Part shown: in pieces, positions 21,566 through 33,138 of the stretch | Layout of the letters: every line of letters starts with the position of its first letter | How positions within the stretch are numbered: the stretch's first letter is position 1 | Assembly: GCF_000313135.1 (NCBI RefSeq) | Contig: NW_004457584.1 | Coordinates: 460,768 to 524,767 of the forward strand | Length of the DNA: 64,000 nucleotides | Source of the DNA: Acanthamoeba castellanii str. Neff | Taxonomy: Eukaryota; Discosea; Longamoebia; Acanthamoebidae | Reading direction: 5' to 3' | Translations under genes and position numbers: made by a program | Notes under the pieces: model-generated | Told to the model about the DNA's origin: nothing | Database searches by the model: none | Seen by the model: the letters and a program-made list of their open reading frames with translations, nothing else

Positions 21566-24500
21566 CTAGGCTTGTGCCGAGGGATCAAAGAAGGCGTAGG
21601 CGTCGTCGTCGTCCTCCTCCTCCTGGTCGTCGTCGTTGCCTTGGCGCATTCGGCGGCCCTCCCAGAGCTTGGCGTAGGTCGACCCAGGGCAGTACATCTT
21701 GAGGTTGAGGCTGCGCTGCTGCGCCCTGATGAAGTCGTCCAGGTTCGTGTAGGCCGCATCGGCGTACACCAGTTCGCCCTTGTCGTTCCTTGTTTTGTGG
21801 GGGGGGGGAGTAAGCAGAACCAAACAGTGACGGGCGTGAGTGCACTGCAGACGCAATGCCAGCACAGCGAGCAAAAAAAAAAAAATGAAAATAGCACATG
21901 AGAACATAATAAAATAAAAATAGGAAACATAACACACTAAAAATAAATTTGAACTTGCATAAGAAAAGACGGTTGTGCGGTTGCAGTGCACCCGCAGTGG
22001 TGAAAAGGAAAGGGAACATGCATTTAAAGTAACGCACAGTAACCGGAGTCGTGAACAGTTTTGTGAACATGATCCAATTAAACTAAGTTCCTGTATGTGC
22101 CATATATGCAGGTTTTCCCTTTCCTTTTCACGATGATCACAACTGCAAAACGAAACGAAACATAACATAACAAAACGAAATGAAATAAAACGCAAAGAAG
22201 AACTGTAACAGTTACGCGTGGTACCTGTTGATGCGGATGTGCTTGGGGCCGGTCTGGGGCGAGTAAAGGAAGGAGATGGTGAACGATCCAGGCTGGCTCG
22301 CGCTAGATCACGGTGGAAATAAGGTCAGCGCTCAAGACGACACGAACCGCGCAGCTGATCTAGGCGGTTGGCGCCAATCATTCTTCGCCAACCGATGATG
22401 GGCATCTTCTTTTCTCGAGCAGCGCCCCAAAAAGAGGGCGGGTCCAAGGTGGTCGCAGGGAAAGATGTGATTTGGGCATGTGCCTAGGAGCACCCAGGTG
22501 GTAGATAGAGAAGGAAATACAAGAAAAAGAGAAAAGAAAATGAATGGTTAAAAACAATTGATAACAAGTGGTACCTGAAGCGGATGAGGAAGGAGCCCTT
22601 GTTGGCCGCCCGCAGGCGCGACTCGGCCTCGATGCGCGATATGTCGCCGAAGAACCACCTGTCCAGGTGGTGTTTTGATAAACCAGATCATCAGTTGGCC
22701 AGACATCGCACGTGTGCGGGCAAACAGCGGTGATAAGGGAGTGGGGTGGTCGTGTTACCCCTTGGAGGAGACGTTGGTGATGTTGGCCAGGAAGGCCGTG
22801 GCCTGCGGGTCGAGCGGTCCGAACCACTGGAGGGCGTTGCCCCAGGCCTCCAGCGTCACCGACTCATCACCAGCCGCGTCGCCTGGCCGCAACGAATGAT
22901 ATTAATATATTATGATATTATTATATTATTATAATTTGAATTATCATAAATAAATAAAGAAAAGATAATAATATAAATAAAAAAGCAAATAAAAGTAGAA
23001 ATTGTATTCGTACAGAGGAGAAGCTTGAGGGATTGGATGACGGGCTCGTCGTCCTTGACCTTACTGGCCAGCACACCAAAGTACTTGCGGAAGCCCTCCA
23101 GCCACTCGCGCCAACCAACCACGTCCTGCAACCACACATGCCAGTCAGTGACATAGTCAGTGTCACATATATGACACACACGCGCTATCTCGCAATTGCA
23201 AGTGTGTCGACATGCGTGTCTGATGGTAGATAGAACGTTACGTATTCGACAAAGTGCTGGATCCAGAAGGCCTGGCCGATGGTGTCCTTGACGGCCGATT
23301 GGATGATGACCATGTCCAAGGTGTTCTCCTTCAGGATCTCTCCAAACGAAGGTCTGTCGCCAACATGTTTGTATTGTGTGTGTCGTGTGTGTGTGTGTGT
23401 GTGTTGTGTGTGGTGTGTGTCGTGCGTGTGGTGTGTGTGGTGTGTGGTACCTGAGGGCCGGGTCGGTCTGCCAGCAGGAAACGATGAGCTTCTTCAACAG
23501 AGGAGGACAGTCGTCGGGCATCTCTGGCCGCTCCTCGTCCAACGCCACCGCTTCGATCAGTTCGTCCAACGAATCAAAGAGGCCCTTGTAGGGTTCCTCC
23601 GTAGTGTGCAACTCCCACAGCACCACGCCTGTTGTGGAATTTGACGCACGCACGGGTTGTTTAGGCTGGGATGGTTCAAAGAGCGAGCGAGCGAGCGAGC
23701 GAGAAAGCGGGGCACACAACGTACCGAAGGCGTAGACGTCGACCTTTTCGTCGAAGTCCTTCTGCAGGAGGAGCTCGGGCGCCATCTATTTTTATATATA
23801 TAGATTTATGAATATAATAGTTAATTAACAAAGAACGAAAACGAAAGGAGAAATAGAACGAAAGCGGCGGGTGAACGTACGTAGAAGGGCGACCCCACCA
23901 TCTCGCCGTCGCCGGCGGCCTCGGGGTTGTAGACCTTCGACAGACCGAAATCTGAAATGAAATTGTTTTGGGCGTAGTGCTGGCGGTGAGGTCACAGGCC
24001 CGACGGTCACGAGTGAGGGAGGGGGAAACACGGACCGGCAACTTTGACGTTCCAATTCTGGTCCACGAGGAGATTGCCCAGCTTCAGATCGAGATGGAGG
24101 AACGGCGGCTTGAGCCGATGCAGCCAATTCATGCCCAACGCGCAGTCCTTTCCGATCTGGCCACATAATAACATATCAAAAATAAATAGTTAATAACTGA
24201 TTTCAATATTATTAATAACAACAATTCTTTGCTATTTTACCATCATAATGTAAATAAATAATTATGGTAAGGAGGGTATATTACCTTCATGCGCTGCTTG
24301 AAGGGGAGCTGCGTTTTGCTCTTGTGGATGAGGTCCTCCACGGAACCGCGCGGCATGAGCTCGGTCACGATCATCAGCTGATCGCCCTCCACGCAGGCGC
24401 CCATGAACAGCAGAATGTTGGGATGCCTGTCGACATCATCGTCATCAGTTCTCCACTGTGTGGTGTGTGGTGTGTGGTGTGTGGTGTGTGCGTGTGTGCG

Positions 24501-25305
24501 TGTGTGCGTGTGTGCGTGTGTGCGTGTGTGCGTGTGTGCGTGTGTGCGTGTGTGGTGTGTGCGTGTGTGGTGTGTGCGTGTGTGGTGTGTGGTGTGTGCG
24601 TGTGTGGTGTGTGCGTGTGTGCGTGTGTGGTGTGTGCGTGTGTGGTGTGTGCGTGTGTGGTGTGTGGTGTGTGGTGTGTGCGTGTGTGGTGTGTGCGTGT
24701 GTGGTGTGTGGTGTGTGCGTGTGCGTCTACACAAGACAACGAACCTGAGCTTGTTCATGATGTCGACCTCGTGCTTGAAGGCGGCGAGGGCCTCCTGGTC
24801 GATCTCGGCGGCCAGCAGCTTCTTGACGGCGACCTCCTTGCCGTGCAGCTTGCCGGCGTACACAACACCGAAGGCGCCCTTGCCCAGGGTGCGGCCGAGG
24901 ATGATGTCGTTCGAGCTCAGCTCCCACACGTGCTTCTCCCCGCCCTCGGCCTGACGCCTGCGCTGCTCCTCCTCTTCCATCTCCTTTCGCAGCTTGGCCT
25001 CGATCTCCTTTTTCCTGTGTGTCGTGTGCGTGCGTGCCGAGAGCGTCGTGTGTCGTGTGTGTGTCGTGTGTCAATGATGAGGCCATGATGGTGTTGGTGT
25101 TGGTGATGATGGTGGACAGGAATGAACCATTGCTCGGCGTTGAAGCTCTGCTGGAGGCGGTTCTTCTGTTTGGCGATCTTCTCCTCGCCCTTCCTGCGCT
25201 CCTCTTCGAGCAACCTCTCCGCCTCGCGCTCGCGCTCCTTTCCCCCAGAGAAGTCAGACAAGTGTCAGACAAGAAGAAGCCAATGGCTTCGAGCCCAGAT
25301 GGGAG

Positions 25306-25340
<35 letters not shown>

Positions 25341-26636
25341 GAGAAGGTACCTCGTGCTCCTTCTTGACGCGTGCCTCTTCTTCGTTCTTCTTGCGTTGCT
25401 CTTCGAGCTGCGTAATTCGGAGCTTCTCGCGAACTTCGATTTCCTCCCGCTGCTTCTGCAGTTCCTCCTCCAGCTTCTTCCTCCGCTCCTCCTCTGCAGA
25501 AAATAAACAAATAAAATGCAACAACATTAATCAAAAAGGATACATATATATATAAATAAAAGAAAAAGAGAAAACCTTGCTGGCGCATTTGGACTTCGAC
25601 TTGCTGAAGGAGCTGCTGCTCTTGCTGCTTGAGTCGCTCCTCGACTGCTCGCTTGATGCGTTCCTCCACGGCCGCCTCTGCAAGCACGATCGCGCCGCCA
25701 ACGCACACGCACGCACGCACGCACACGCACCAACCACACACAGGTCGGCCAAGGCCGTGCCACACGTGAGGTTGGGACGCGAGGTCGTGTACCCATCTGC
25801 TGCCGCTCTTGCTCGAGACGCGCCCGTTCCTCAACGAGCTGACGTCGGCTTTGGGCATCTTCCGCTGGCTGCTGGCTTTCCCCCTCCTCCTAATCAAAAG
25901 AAAAAAAAGGGTTAAAAATGATATTCGTATTATTAGTAGTTAGAGCGTACCGCGGGGTTCTGTTCTTGCAGTTCCTTCTTTTTGAGCTCCTCGTTCTGCT
26001 TCTTGACCTCTTCCTTCTTCTTTTCCCTCAGCTCCCTCCGCTTCCTCCTTTCCTCTTCCACTTCCTTATCTGTGTACGCCACATCTCGCTCGTCAGTACC
26101 AAAGAACGAAGCGCCAGAAAAGAAAAAGAACGAAACACGACGCTCGGGGGGGGGAGGGAGCCGGTTGGGGAGAACCGAACCCTTGAGCATCTCCTGGAGG
26201 GTGTTGCGGTGGCCGCCGCCCAGCAACGGATTGCGGAGCAGGTGGGCCTTCGTGGCGCCCGCCTTCTGCGGCTCCGTAGTCTCCGCCGCCGCCGCCGTGG
26301 GGTGGTGGTGCCCGCCATCAGCGGCGGGCGTGCCCTGGTGGTCCCCCTTCTCGCCAGACTGGCCCTTGCGGTGCCGGGCCAGGTCCGTGTTGCGCCGGCC
26401 CTTGCCCAGGCCCGCGATGGCGCCGAGAATCGAGCGGCGGGGCGACGGTGGCACCGCCTGCTGCCCGGCGGCGGGCGAGTCGGCGGAGACGGGCGCTGTC
26501 GCGGGGGCGGGGGCGGGGGCGGAGCCGGGCGCGGCGGGCGTGCGCATGATGAGCGAGGGCGGGCGCGGGGGCACGAACGCCTTGCTCTGCGCGACAGCGG
26601 GCGGCAGCACCAGCGACTGCGGCCGGGGCACCAGCG

Positions 26637-26671
<35 letters not shown>

Positions 26672-27862
26672 GGCTGTGGCTGTTGGCCCGACGCCGGGCC
26701 GTGGCCGAACACAAACTGCTGCTGCTGTTGCGGCTGTTGCGGCGGCTGCTGGTGCTGGTAGTGGTGCGCGCCAAGCAGGGGCGGATGGTGCGGTTGGTGC
26801 GAGTGCTGCTGGTGGTGGTGCACAGCGTCGGGGCCGCGCTGGAGCTGCGACGTCGAGGCCGCGTGCCTCAGCGGCGGGGCGTGTGCGAGCGGCGCCGGTG
26901 CCGGCCCCGAACCGGGTGCAGCGGCCGAGGAGGCGTGCAGGTCGGGCGACGAAGACCACGACGCGGCCGGGGGCGCCGTGGGCACCTGCTGGGCGTAGTA
27001 CGACGGCTGCGAAGGGTAGTACGGGAAGCCGTCTATACGTCCGACACACAGATGGGCGCAGGGGGAGATGAGTTAACTTGGCTCGGACTTAAAATAACAT
27101 AACACACGACACGACACACGCACACACGACACACACGACACACACTCACGCACGCCACACACGCACACGTACGCGAGCCAGGACCCGACGAGTTGTACTG
27201 CGGCGGATAGGCGCCGTGCTGCTGTGGTGGTGGCTGCTGGTAGTACTGCTGCTGCTGCTGCTGTGCGTACTGCGGAGGAGCCGAGGCGCCGTAGTAGCTC
27301 GGTTGCTGTTAGACACACCACGCCCCACGCACGCGGATGTCGACGGTGAGCTGCGACAGGACACGTCGAGGGGCGATTGGGAAGGAGGAGAGGGTCATTG
27401 GGGGGGGGGGCAATTGCGTACGCCGGGGTAGGAGGGGACGGAGGGGAACGCGTAGCCGTGCTGGGCCTGGGCCTGCGGCTGTTGCTGCTGCTGGGGCTGG
27501 GTACCACCATAATAGACTTGCTGCTGCTGGCCCGCCTGTTGCTGCTGCTGCTGCTGCGGAGCACTGCCCAATTGACCGTCATGTCAGCAGACTGACAACG
27601 CGCCAGAGAGCAGCAAAGACAAAAGATGGAGATGGTTGCCGGGTTGTCCTTCTTCACCAAATACCACTCAATCCACACGCACGGAAAAAACAAAACAAAA
27701 ATACAATCATAATACAGATTGAGGGAAAGAGAAGACGGTGGGGGGGATGGTGAACCTGGCGGCGCCGTAGGGGTGTGGCCTGGGCGGGACTGGGACACCG
27801 GAAGCGGGGACGCCCCAGAACTCGTCGTCGCTCGAGTCCTTGGGCTGCTTTCGTGCGAACAT
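21566..27862 (-). CDS. SH2-domain-containing TKL-type protein kinase (SHK family)
   Basis: Twenty-one exons join in frame to 1126 residues: 27862-27756, 27563-27422, 27305-27173, 27032-26181, 26069-25951, 25889-25793, 25677-25576, 25493-25351, 25237-25128, 25014-24745, 24426-24285, 24156-24036, 23951-23881, 23785-23725, 23628-23451, 23353-23242, 23125-23014, 22882-22759, 22658-22575, 22302-22225 and 21788-21566. Order: Gln/Pro/His-rich N-terminus (1-410); long charged coiled coil (about 412-628); kinase domain (about 637-920) with LGKGAFGVVYAG, Lys666, HLDLKLGN (Asp762, Asn767), DFG at 780-782 and MAPELL; a linker with WREWLEGFRKYFGVLASK; SH2 domain (about 999-1090) with WFFGDISRIEAESRL and FLIRFS (Arg1025 for phosphotyrosine); acidic tail. 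The kinase-then-SH2 order defines Dictyostelium SHK kinases. The coiled coil suggests oligomer-driven activation (inference). Confidence 0.93.
24458..24726. repeat. GTGTGCG/GTGTGGT intronic repeat
   Basis: About 270 bp of interspersed GTGTGCG and GTGTGGT words fill most of one intron (24427-24744) of the SH2 kinase gene. Both strands are open over long distances because of the repeat, which creates false His/Thr-rich and Cys/Val-rich reading frames. Confidence 0.9.
26640..26672. repeat. CAG/CTG trinucleotide run encoding polyglutamine
   Basis: Eleven CTG triplets on the plus strand encode a polyglutamine run on the minus strand, within the Gln-rich N-terminus of the SH2 kinase. Such runs vary in length between strains. 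Confidence 0.9.
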
Positions 27863-28220
27863 CTCTTCGCTCTTCTGTTATTATTTTGTTTTCTTTCTTT
27901 CTTTCCAAGCCACTTCTTCGCTTTCGTGTTCTTCCGCCTTCTGGAATAGCCCCCTTCGTCTTTTGGAAATCAAGGCCCACAGCCTCCCTGAAGTCTTGAG
28001 TTCAAAATGAAATTAAAATGAGCGCAAAAGTCATTTTCCTTTTTTTCCCAGCCTCATTTTTTTAAGATCTTTTGTAGAAACTATATCTTTTGTAGTTTTC
28101 ACCATGGAGCGAACGCCTTGGCCAGAGGAGCAACATGGGTACCCACCCGTTTTTTCTTTGGTGCTTTTACTGTTGTAATCTTTTGAGTTATCATGATTAT
28201 GAAATTGTTTTAAATAAAGA
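27863..28220. promoter_or_regulatory. Divergent promoter region, SH2 kinase and FGase-like gene
   Basis: 358 bp between divergent start codons. It contains T-rich patches (28030-28110) but no clear TATA box and no further gene. Confidence 0.45.
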
Positions 28221-30096
28221 ATGAATAACACAATCAGGAGGGAAGCGGGCAGAGCCTATTTCGAGGTGCCCCTGACCAAGGAGGAGAGCCAACGTCGCAT
28301 ACCCGACCGCACCCCCGAACAGGTTGGTTGCTTTCACGGCCACACCATTTATTTTATTTTATTTTATTTTTTATTTTTACTATTTATATTTATTATACAT
28401 TCTTTGTAATAACACAGCCGCCACCACCGTACGCCGTCGAGTACGTGCGCGGCAACCTGCCCATCGTGCTCACCGTGCCACACGGCGGCTACATATCGCC
28501 ACCCTCCATTCCTTCACGTACGTGTGCGGTCGTGTGCGGTCGTGCGGTCGTGTGCGGTCGTGTGCGGTCGTGTGTGTGCGGCTGTGGCGATGACTCACGG
28601 CGGCACAGGGCGGAAAGGGTGCTTGGAGCACGATGACTGCTCTCAGGAGCTGGCCAGGGCCATCTACGCCCAAATGGTGGCCTACGTCAACAACGACCAC
28701 GACCACGACCACGACCACAACGACAAACCACCACGACCCGCGGCAGAACCGCGCTTCTACCCACACTTGGTCGTGCTCCACCTCAACCGGCTCAAGGTCG
28801 ACGTGAATCGACCCCTCGACGGCGCCGTCGACGACCCCAGCCGAGGTGCGCTTGGCCTTGGCCCTGCGATATGATCGACGTGTGCTGACGTGTCACCATT
28901 TATCGTCTCGCTCACACCAGACACGAAGGCGGTGGCGGCGCACAGGGCCTACCACGGCTGCATAGAGGAGGCGCTACGGTGGTCGGTCGACACGTGGGGC
29001 TTCGCGCACCTGTTCGACATCCACGGCCAGTCCCATCGGCAGGTCATGGAGTTCGGTACGCCACTAATATCTGTGGCACACTTCCATTCATCTTCATTTT
29101 GATTTATGTGTCGTGTGTGTCGTGTCGTGTCGTGTCGTGCTGTGCTGTGTGTCGTGTTGTGTCGTGCGTGCGCGTGTCGTGTGTGGTATAGGGTTTTTGC
29201 TGTCGACTGAGCACCTGAGGAGCAGCGACGAGCAGCTGGACGAGGCCGCGCAGGACTTCTTGTCAAAATCGTCGCTCTCTGGCATGGAACGGTGCCACCG
29301 CTCCGTCTCTCACAGGCCCAGGTAAACAACAAACAACAACCAACACACAACACACAACAACAACACGTTGCCTACATCCACACCAGAAGAAGGGTGCGCC
29401 TGACATGGTCCCTGCGTGACGTGCATGCTGTTGTGTGTCGGCAGCTTCTGCCTCTCGGCGGTGGTGCGAGGCGAAAAGAGTCTCGGGGCGCTCCTCCAGG
29501 CTCACGGGTTCGATTCCGTGCCCTCCCCCAAGTACCCCAGCGTACGCGCATCCTCTCTCTCCACGGCTCGGCACGACACACGACACACAGCACACAGCAC
29601 GACACACGCTCATTCGTCCTTATCAGCCTTCACAAACGCCGCCATTCCGGGCTGATATGCCGTACTTTTGGGGAGCTTGGACGACCCGACACTACGCTCA
29701 GTCCTATCAGCAGTACGCACGCAGCAACTCGTTTCGTTATTGTTTTTGTTATTATCATTATAATTATTATTTTATTTTTATTTATCTTTGATTTGATTTG
29801 CTTTGTTGTTGTTGTTGTTGTTGCACAGGGAGCAGGACCGTGTGCGAAGAGAGTGGCTTGCGTTTGTGAGTACCACGCAAGTTGAACCCACACACGCCAT
29901 CAGGTAAAGCAAAGCCGCTATCTCTGCGCATTGCTTGGTAGTTGGTGTGTGACGTGACGTGCAACACGTTTACAGGTGTGACTTGCCCACACGGGCTGCT
30001 TTTGCACATGCGTTGGCACAGACATTTGTTGAGTTCATCAAGCTGAACTACAACTGCGAGATTGGCACGTCTGTGCGAGGACCCCTCCCATGCTGA
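28221..30096 (+). CDS. N-formylglutamate amidohydrolase-like protein
   Basis: Nine exons (28221-28322, 28418-28517, 28609-28845, 28921-29055, 29192-29321, 29445-29541, 29627-29712, 29829-29903 and 29976-30096) give 360 residues. Family signatures: LPIVLTVPHGGYISPP near 45-60, EHDDCSQELARAI, HLVVLHLNRLKVDVNRPLDG (the N-R-x-x-x-D-x-N-R element), LFDIHGQSH with metal or catalytic residues, and later PYFWGAWTTRHY. In bacteria this zinc-dependent family releases formate from N-formylglutamate in histidine degradation. The eukaryotic members are mostly uncharacterised, so the substrate is open. An apparent tRNA-like T arm inside exon 6 is just coding sequence. The start is the first Met of the open exon; the first 34 residues are charged and show no signal peptide. 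Confidence 0.8.
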
Positions 30097-30234
30097 TATC
30101 GTAAAGTTCTGTGATGGTAATAGTGAACTTGTGTAGCACCACTGACCAGCAAGGATAAGTGTCACTGGGGAATGGTGGCTGAGTCTTCCACAAATGTTTT
30201 GTGTGGCGGCAAAACGTTAATGAGACAGAAATCA

Positions 30235-30306
30235 GCTCGCGTGGCCCAATGGAAAGGCGTCCGCCTCCTAAGCGGAAGATTGTGGGTTCGATCCCCACCG
30301 TGAGCG
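30235..30306 (+). tRNA. tRNA-Arg(CCT), second copy
   Basis: Same 72-nt sequence as the minus-strand gene at 15018-15089, with anticodon CCT in the loop CTCCTAA. A run of six T follows after 11 bp as pol III terminator. Flanks shared by both copies are AATCA before and GAGCTTGATC after. Confidence 0.95.
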
Positions 30307-30385
30307 AGCTTGATCTTTTTTGTTCTGGCCAAGACTACTTTTGGGTTTAGTCGAAATCGATTCTTTTTGAAGATCTGCCGTTGCA

Positions 30386-32397
30386 TCACTTCCTGCCGCC
30401 AGCGGCGGGGTTGAAGAGGTTGTAGCTGTGCTCGGCGGTGAGGGCGCCCTCCTGGAGATTGACGGCCATGTTCCACGGGATGAAGGAGGTCTTGTTGCCC
30501 GTGGCTTCCACGATCTCCCTCGTAGCGCGCATGATGGCCAGCTGCTTGGCCAGCTCCGTGTCGGCCTGCAACTTCGCGCCCTTGGCCCGCTGCTCCGCCG
30601 AGTAGAGCTCCGCATCAGCCCTGATCCGCTCCTCCTGCGCCAGACCTGCAATCATAGAATTGTGAGCAACACATCACTCCAACACGACACACACACACAC
30701 GCACACGACACAACACGACACGACACGCACCTTGAGCCTTCTGGATGCCGGTCTGGGCCTGGGCGGCGATGTTGGCCCGGTTGGAGGCGGTCTGGAGCTT
30801 GTTCGAGGCCCGGTCGGTGAGCAGCACCCGCAGGGCCGGGTCGTGGAACTCGAGCTTCTCGATGCTCATGTCGATCAGGGCAACGCCCCAGGTCGCTACG
30901 TAGTCCTTGAGCTCCTCCATAAAGGCCTGGCGCACGATGTCGCTGAACAGGATCGAGTCCGGCTTGTCCAAGTCGGCAAACTTCGCATTCCTCTTGTTCA
31001 TCTTCTTCTTTGAGCTCTTCTTGTTGACGCTGGCGTCGAGCTCGTCGTCGTCATCGTTATCATCGTCATCGCCTTCTTCGTCGGACGAACCGAACCCGGG
31101 CTGCTGAAGTGATTCGTGGGCCGCCGAGGGGATGGTGGGCGCGATCTCGTCGATCGAGTGGTGCAGGAAGATCGACGTCAGCAGCGCCTCCGCCTTCTCG
31201 AACAGCGCCTCATTCACGTTCATCACGTCCTATCCTCCGCACACGCCGCACACACCGCACACACCGCACACCGCACACCGCACACACCGCACACACCGCA
31301 CACAACAATTGTTGTTAACAAGTTGAGATGGTGGTCTGGTGCAGTTAAAGAAAAGTACCCTGTAGGCCCGGACGGGGTCTTCGACGCGGTAGGTGATGAT
31401 GGCGTTGACGAGGATGGCGATGCCGTCGTTGGTGTTGACCTTGAGCGGCTCCAGGTGGCGCACCTGCTCCTGGACCGACACGAACTCGCGGAAGCGGAAC
31501 GTGGGCGACTTCCGGATGTGCAGGCCCGGGAGCAGCACCTCGAGCTTGCCCGCGTCGTACGAGATGCCCACCTATAGAGGTACCCACGTGTCATCATGCG
31601 TGTGCGGTCGTGCGTGTGCGGTGTGGGGAACGTACGTGGCCCTCCTCCACAGTGATGCGCTTGATAGGTCCCAGGTCGACGACGTTGGCGGTGATGTCCT
31701 TGGCCGCCTGGAACACGTGCGGCGCCACCAGGATGTGGCGGCCGGGCTCCAGAATGATCGTCTCTCCATTCCTCCAGCTCAAGCCCAGTTGGCCCTAATT
31801 GAAAATATAATACATGAATTAAATAAATAAGAATAAAAAAAATGTAAAAAGGCTAATGAGGCGGTGGTGATTGCTACCTTCTTGATGGTGACAATGGTGA
31901 GGGGTCCAAACTTGATGAGGTCGTCGTTGATGGACTTCTGCTCGACGAAGTGGTGCAGGGGCGACAGCAGGACGTAGCGGCCGGGCCGCAGGACGACCGG
32001 CCGGCCGTTGCGCGTGGACAGCCCCATCGAGCCCTCCTCGATCACCTTCATCTTGCCCAACACGTAGGGCAGAGCTGCACGTTACATGGTAGCCACATAT
32101 ATCGACATGATGAGCCATAGCAACATTCCACATAGCATCATTCCACATTCCAGGATAAGGGTCCGAGGGGCGAGGGTGGTGCCTACCCAAGCCTGTGGCG
32201 CTGGTCAGGCCCACCCCGATGCGCCGGCCGGCCGATGGGCGCTGTACGAAGCCCAGCCGATCGAGGGCGTCTAGGAGGTTCACTCCGTCCTTGACGCGCG
32301 TGGCGGTGGAGATGACGATATCGTCCTCGTCATCACTAGCGGCCAGGTGGTCGTCGTGGCTCGCGGTCTTGAGTGCCTTCATCTTCAACTCGGTCAT
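30386..32397 (-). CDS. SPFH/band-7 protein with tandem vault-like beta repeats
   Basis: Six exons (32397-32187, 32074-31878, 31794-31636, 31571-31359, 31229-30731 and 30645-30386) give 512 residues. After an acidic N-terminus come three tandem units of about 52 residues, each opening with a Gly-Leu strand and a PGR/PGL turn: MGLSTRNGRPVVLRPGRYVL, LGLSWRNGETIILEPGRHIL and VGISYDAGKLEVLLPGLHI. An SPFH domain follows (NTNDGIAILVNAIITYRVED), interrupted by an acidic/Lys-rich insertion. It ends in the typical helical stalk (AQAQTGIQKAQGLAQEERIR). Repeats before an SPFH domain recall the major vault protein, whose shoulder has this fold. SPFH proteins build large membrane-associated or vault-like assemblies. 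I see no transmembrane helix. The function is inferred only. Confidence 0.8.
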
Positions 32398-32906
32398 GAT
32401 GTGAGATGGTGGTGGTGTGCAAACAAGAACGACCGTTGGTGCCCGACCGTTGGCGCAGTTTGGTGAGTTGTGTGTTGTTGGTCGTGAGTGGTGCGACGGT
32501 TTTGTAGGGGCGGGAGTCGACCAAAAACGGCAAGCACGGTTCGCCGAACAAAATCTGCCAACGAACCTGCCCCGGGGCGCCTGCCTGGTTGGTGGAACGA
32601 AAAGGCATTTTGGCCCTGGCATTGGCATAAGAGAGACCCAGGAAGCACAAAGGCCCAAGTGCGCTAGTACTAGTTCGTAGCGGACAGCTCATTGGAGAGG
32701 TTGTCGATCGAACACCCCCCAAGGTGCACAGAAAAGAGACAGCAGGAAGTCGTTAGCGATTCTTTGAGTGGCTGAGAAAGGAAAGTGCTGTTGTTCGTGA
32801 ACGTAGTCAGGTCGTGAGCTTCGGGGAGGGCAACTTAAGTTCTCAGAAGCTCACGACAAAAGAAAGACAGGTGATTTATCAAAGAGGATCCAAGCCGGAT
32901 GTGCAA
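32398..32906. other. Intergenic, SPFH promoter and tRNA-Cys upstream region
   Basis: 509 bp without a protein gene. The one structure I see is an inverted repeat at 32811-32857, described separately. Confidence 0.5.
32811..32857. repeat. 12-bp perfect inverted repeat upstream of tRNA-Cys
   Basis: GTCGTGAGCTTC at 32811-32822 is the exact reverse complement of 32846-32857, with a 23-bp spacer. It ends 49 bp before tRNA-Cys and could form a hairpin or bind a dimeric protein. Confidence 0.75.
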
Positions 32907-32978
32907 GGGGGCGTAGCTCAGTGGTAGAGCAGGCGACTGCAGATCGTCAGGTCCCCGGTTCAAACCCGGGCGCCCCCT
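32907..32978 (+). tRNA. tRNA-Cys(GCA)
   Basis: Acceptor GGGGGCG/CGCCCCC, D arm GCTC...GAGC, anticodon loop CTGCAGA (GCA), T arm CCCGG/CCGGG-type. A TTTTT terminator follows within a few bases. No intron. Confidence 0.95.
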
Positions 32979-33138
32979 TCTTTTTGTCGAATGTTACAGG
33001 TTCTTCTGCAACGATGCTTCATCTCCCAAGCTTTTGTCTGAGTCCTCCCTTGCTTCCCTTGCTGTTGCGCAACGGATGGTCGTCTCATGCATGCGTCAGA
33101 CTGAACGACGCGCTGTTGTGTGTTTGGTAGGAAGAAAC

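Noticed and set aside
24374..24748. His/Thr-rich and Cys/Val-rich open frames
   Set aside because: Products of the GTGTGCG/GTGTGGT repeat filling one intron of the SH2 kinase.
29503..29520. tRNA T arm (CACGG-GTTCGATT-CCGTG) suggesting a tRNA gene
   Set aside because: No matching acceptor, D or anticodon arms; the sequence is in-frame coding DNA of the amidohydrolase-like exon (AHGFDSVPSPKYPS).
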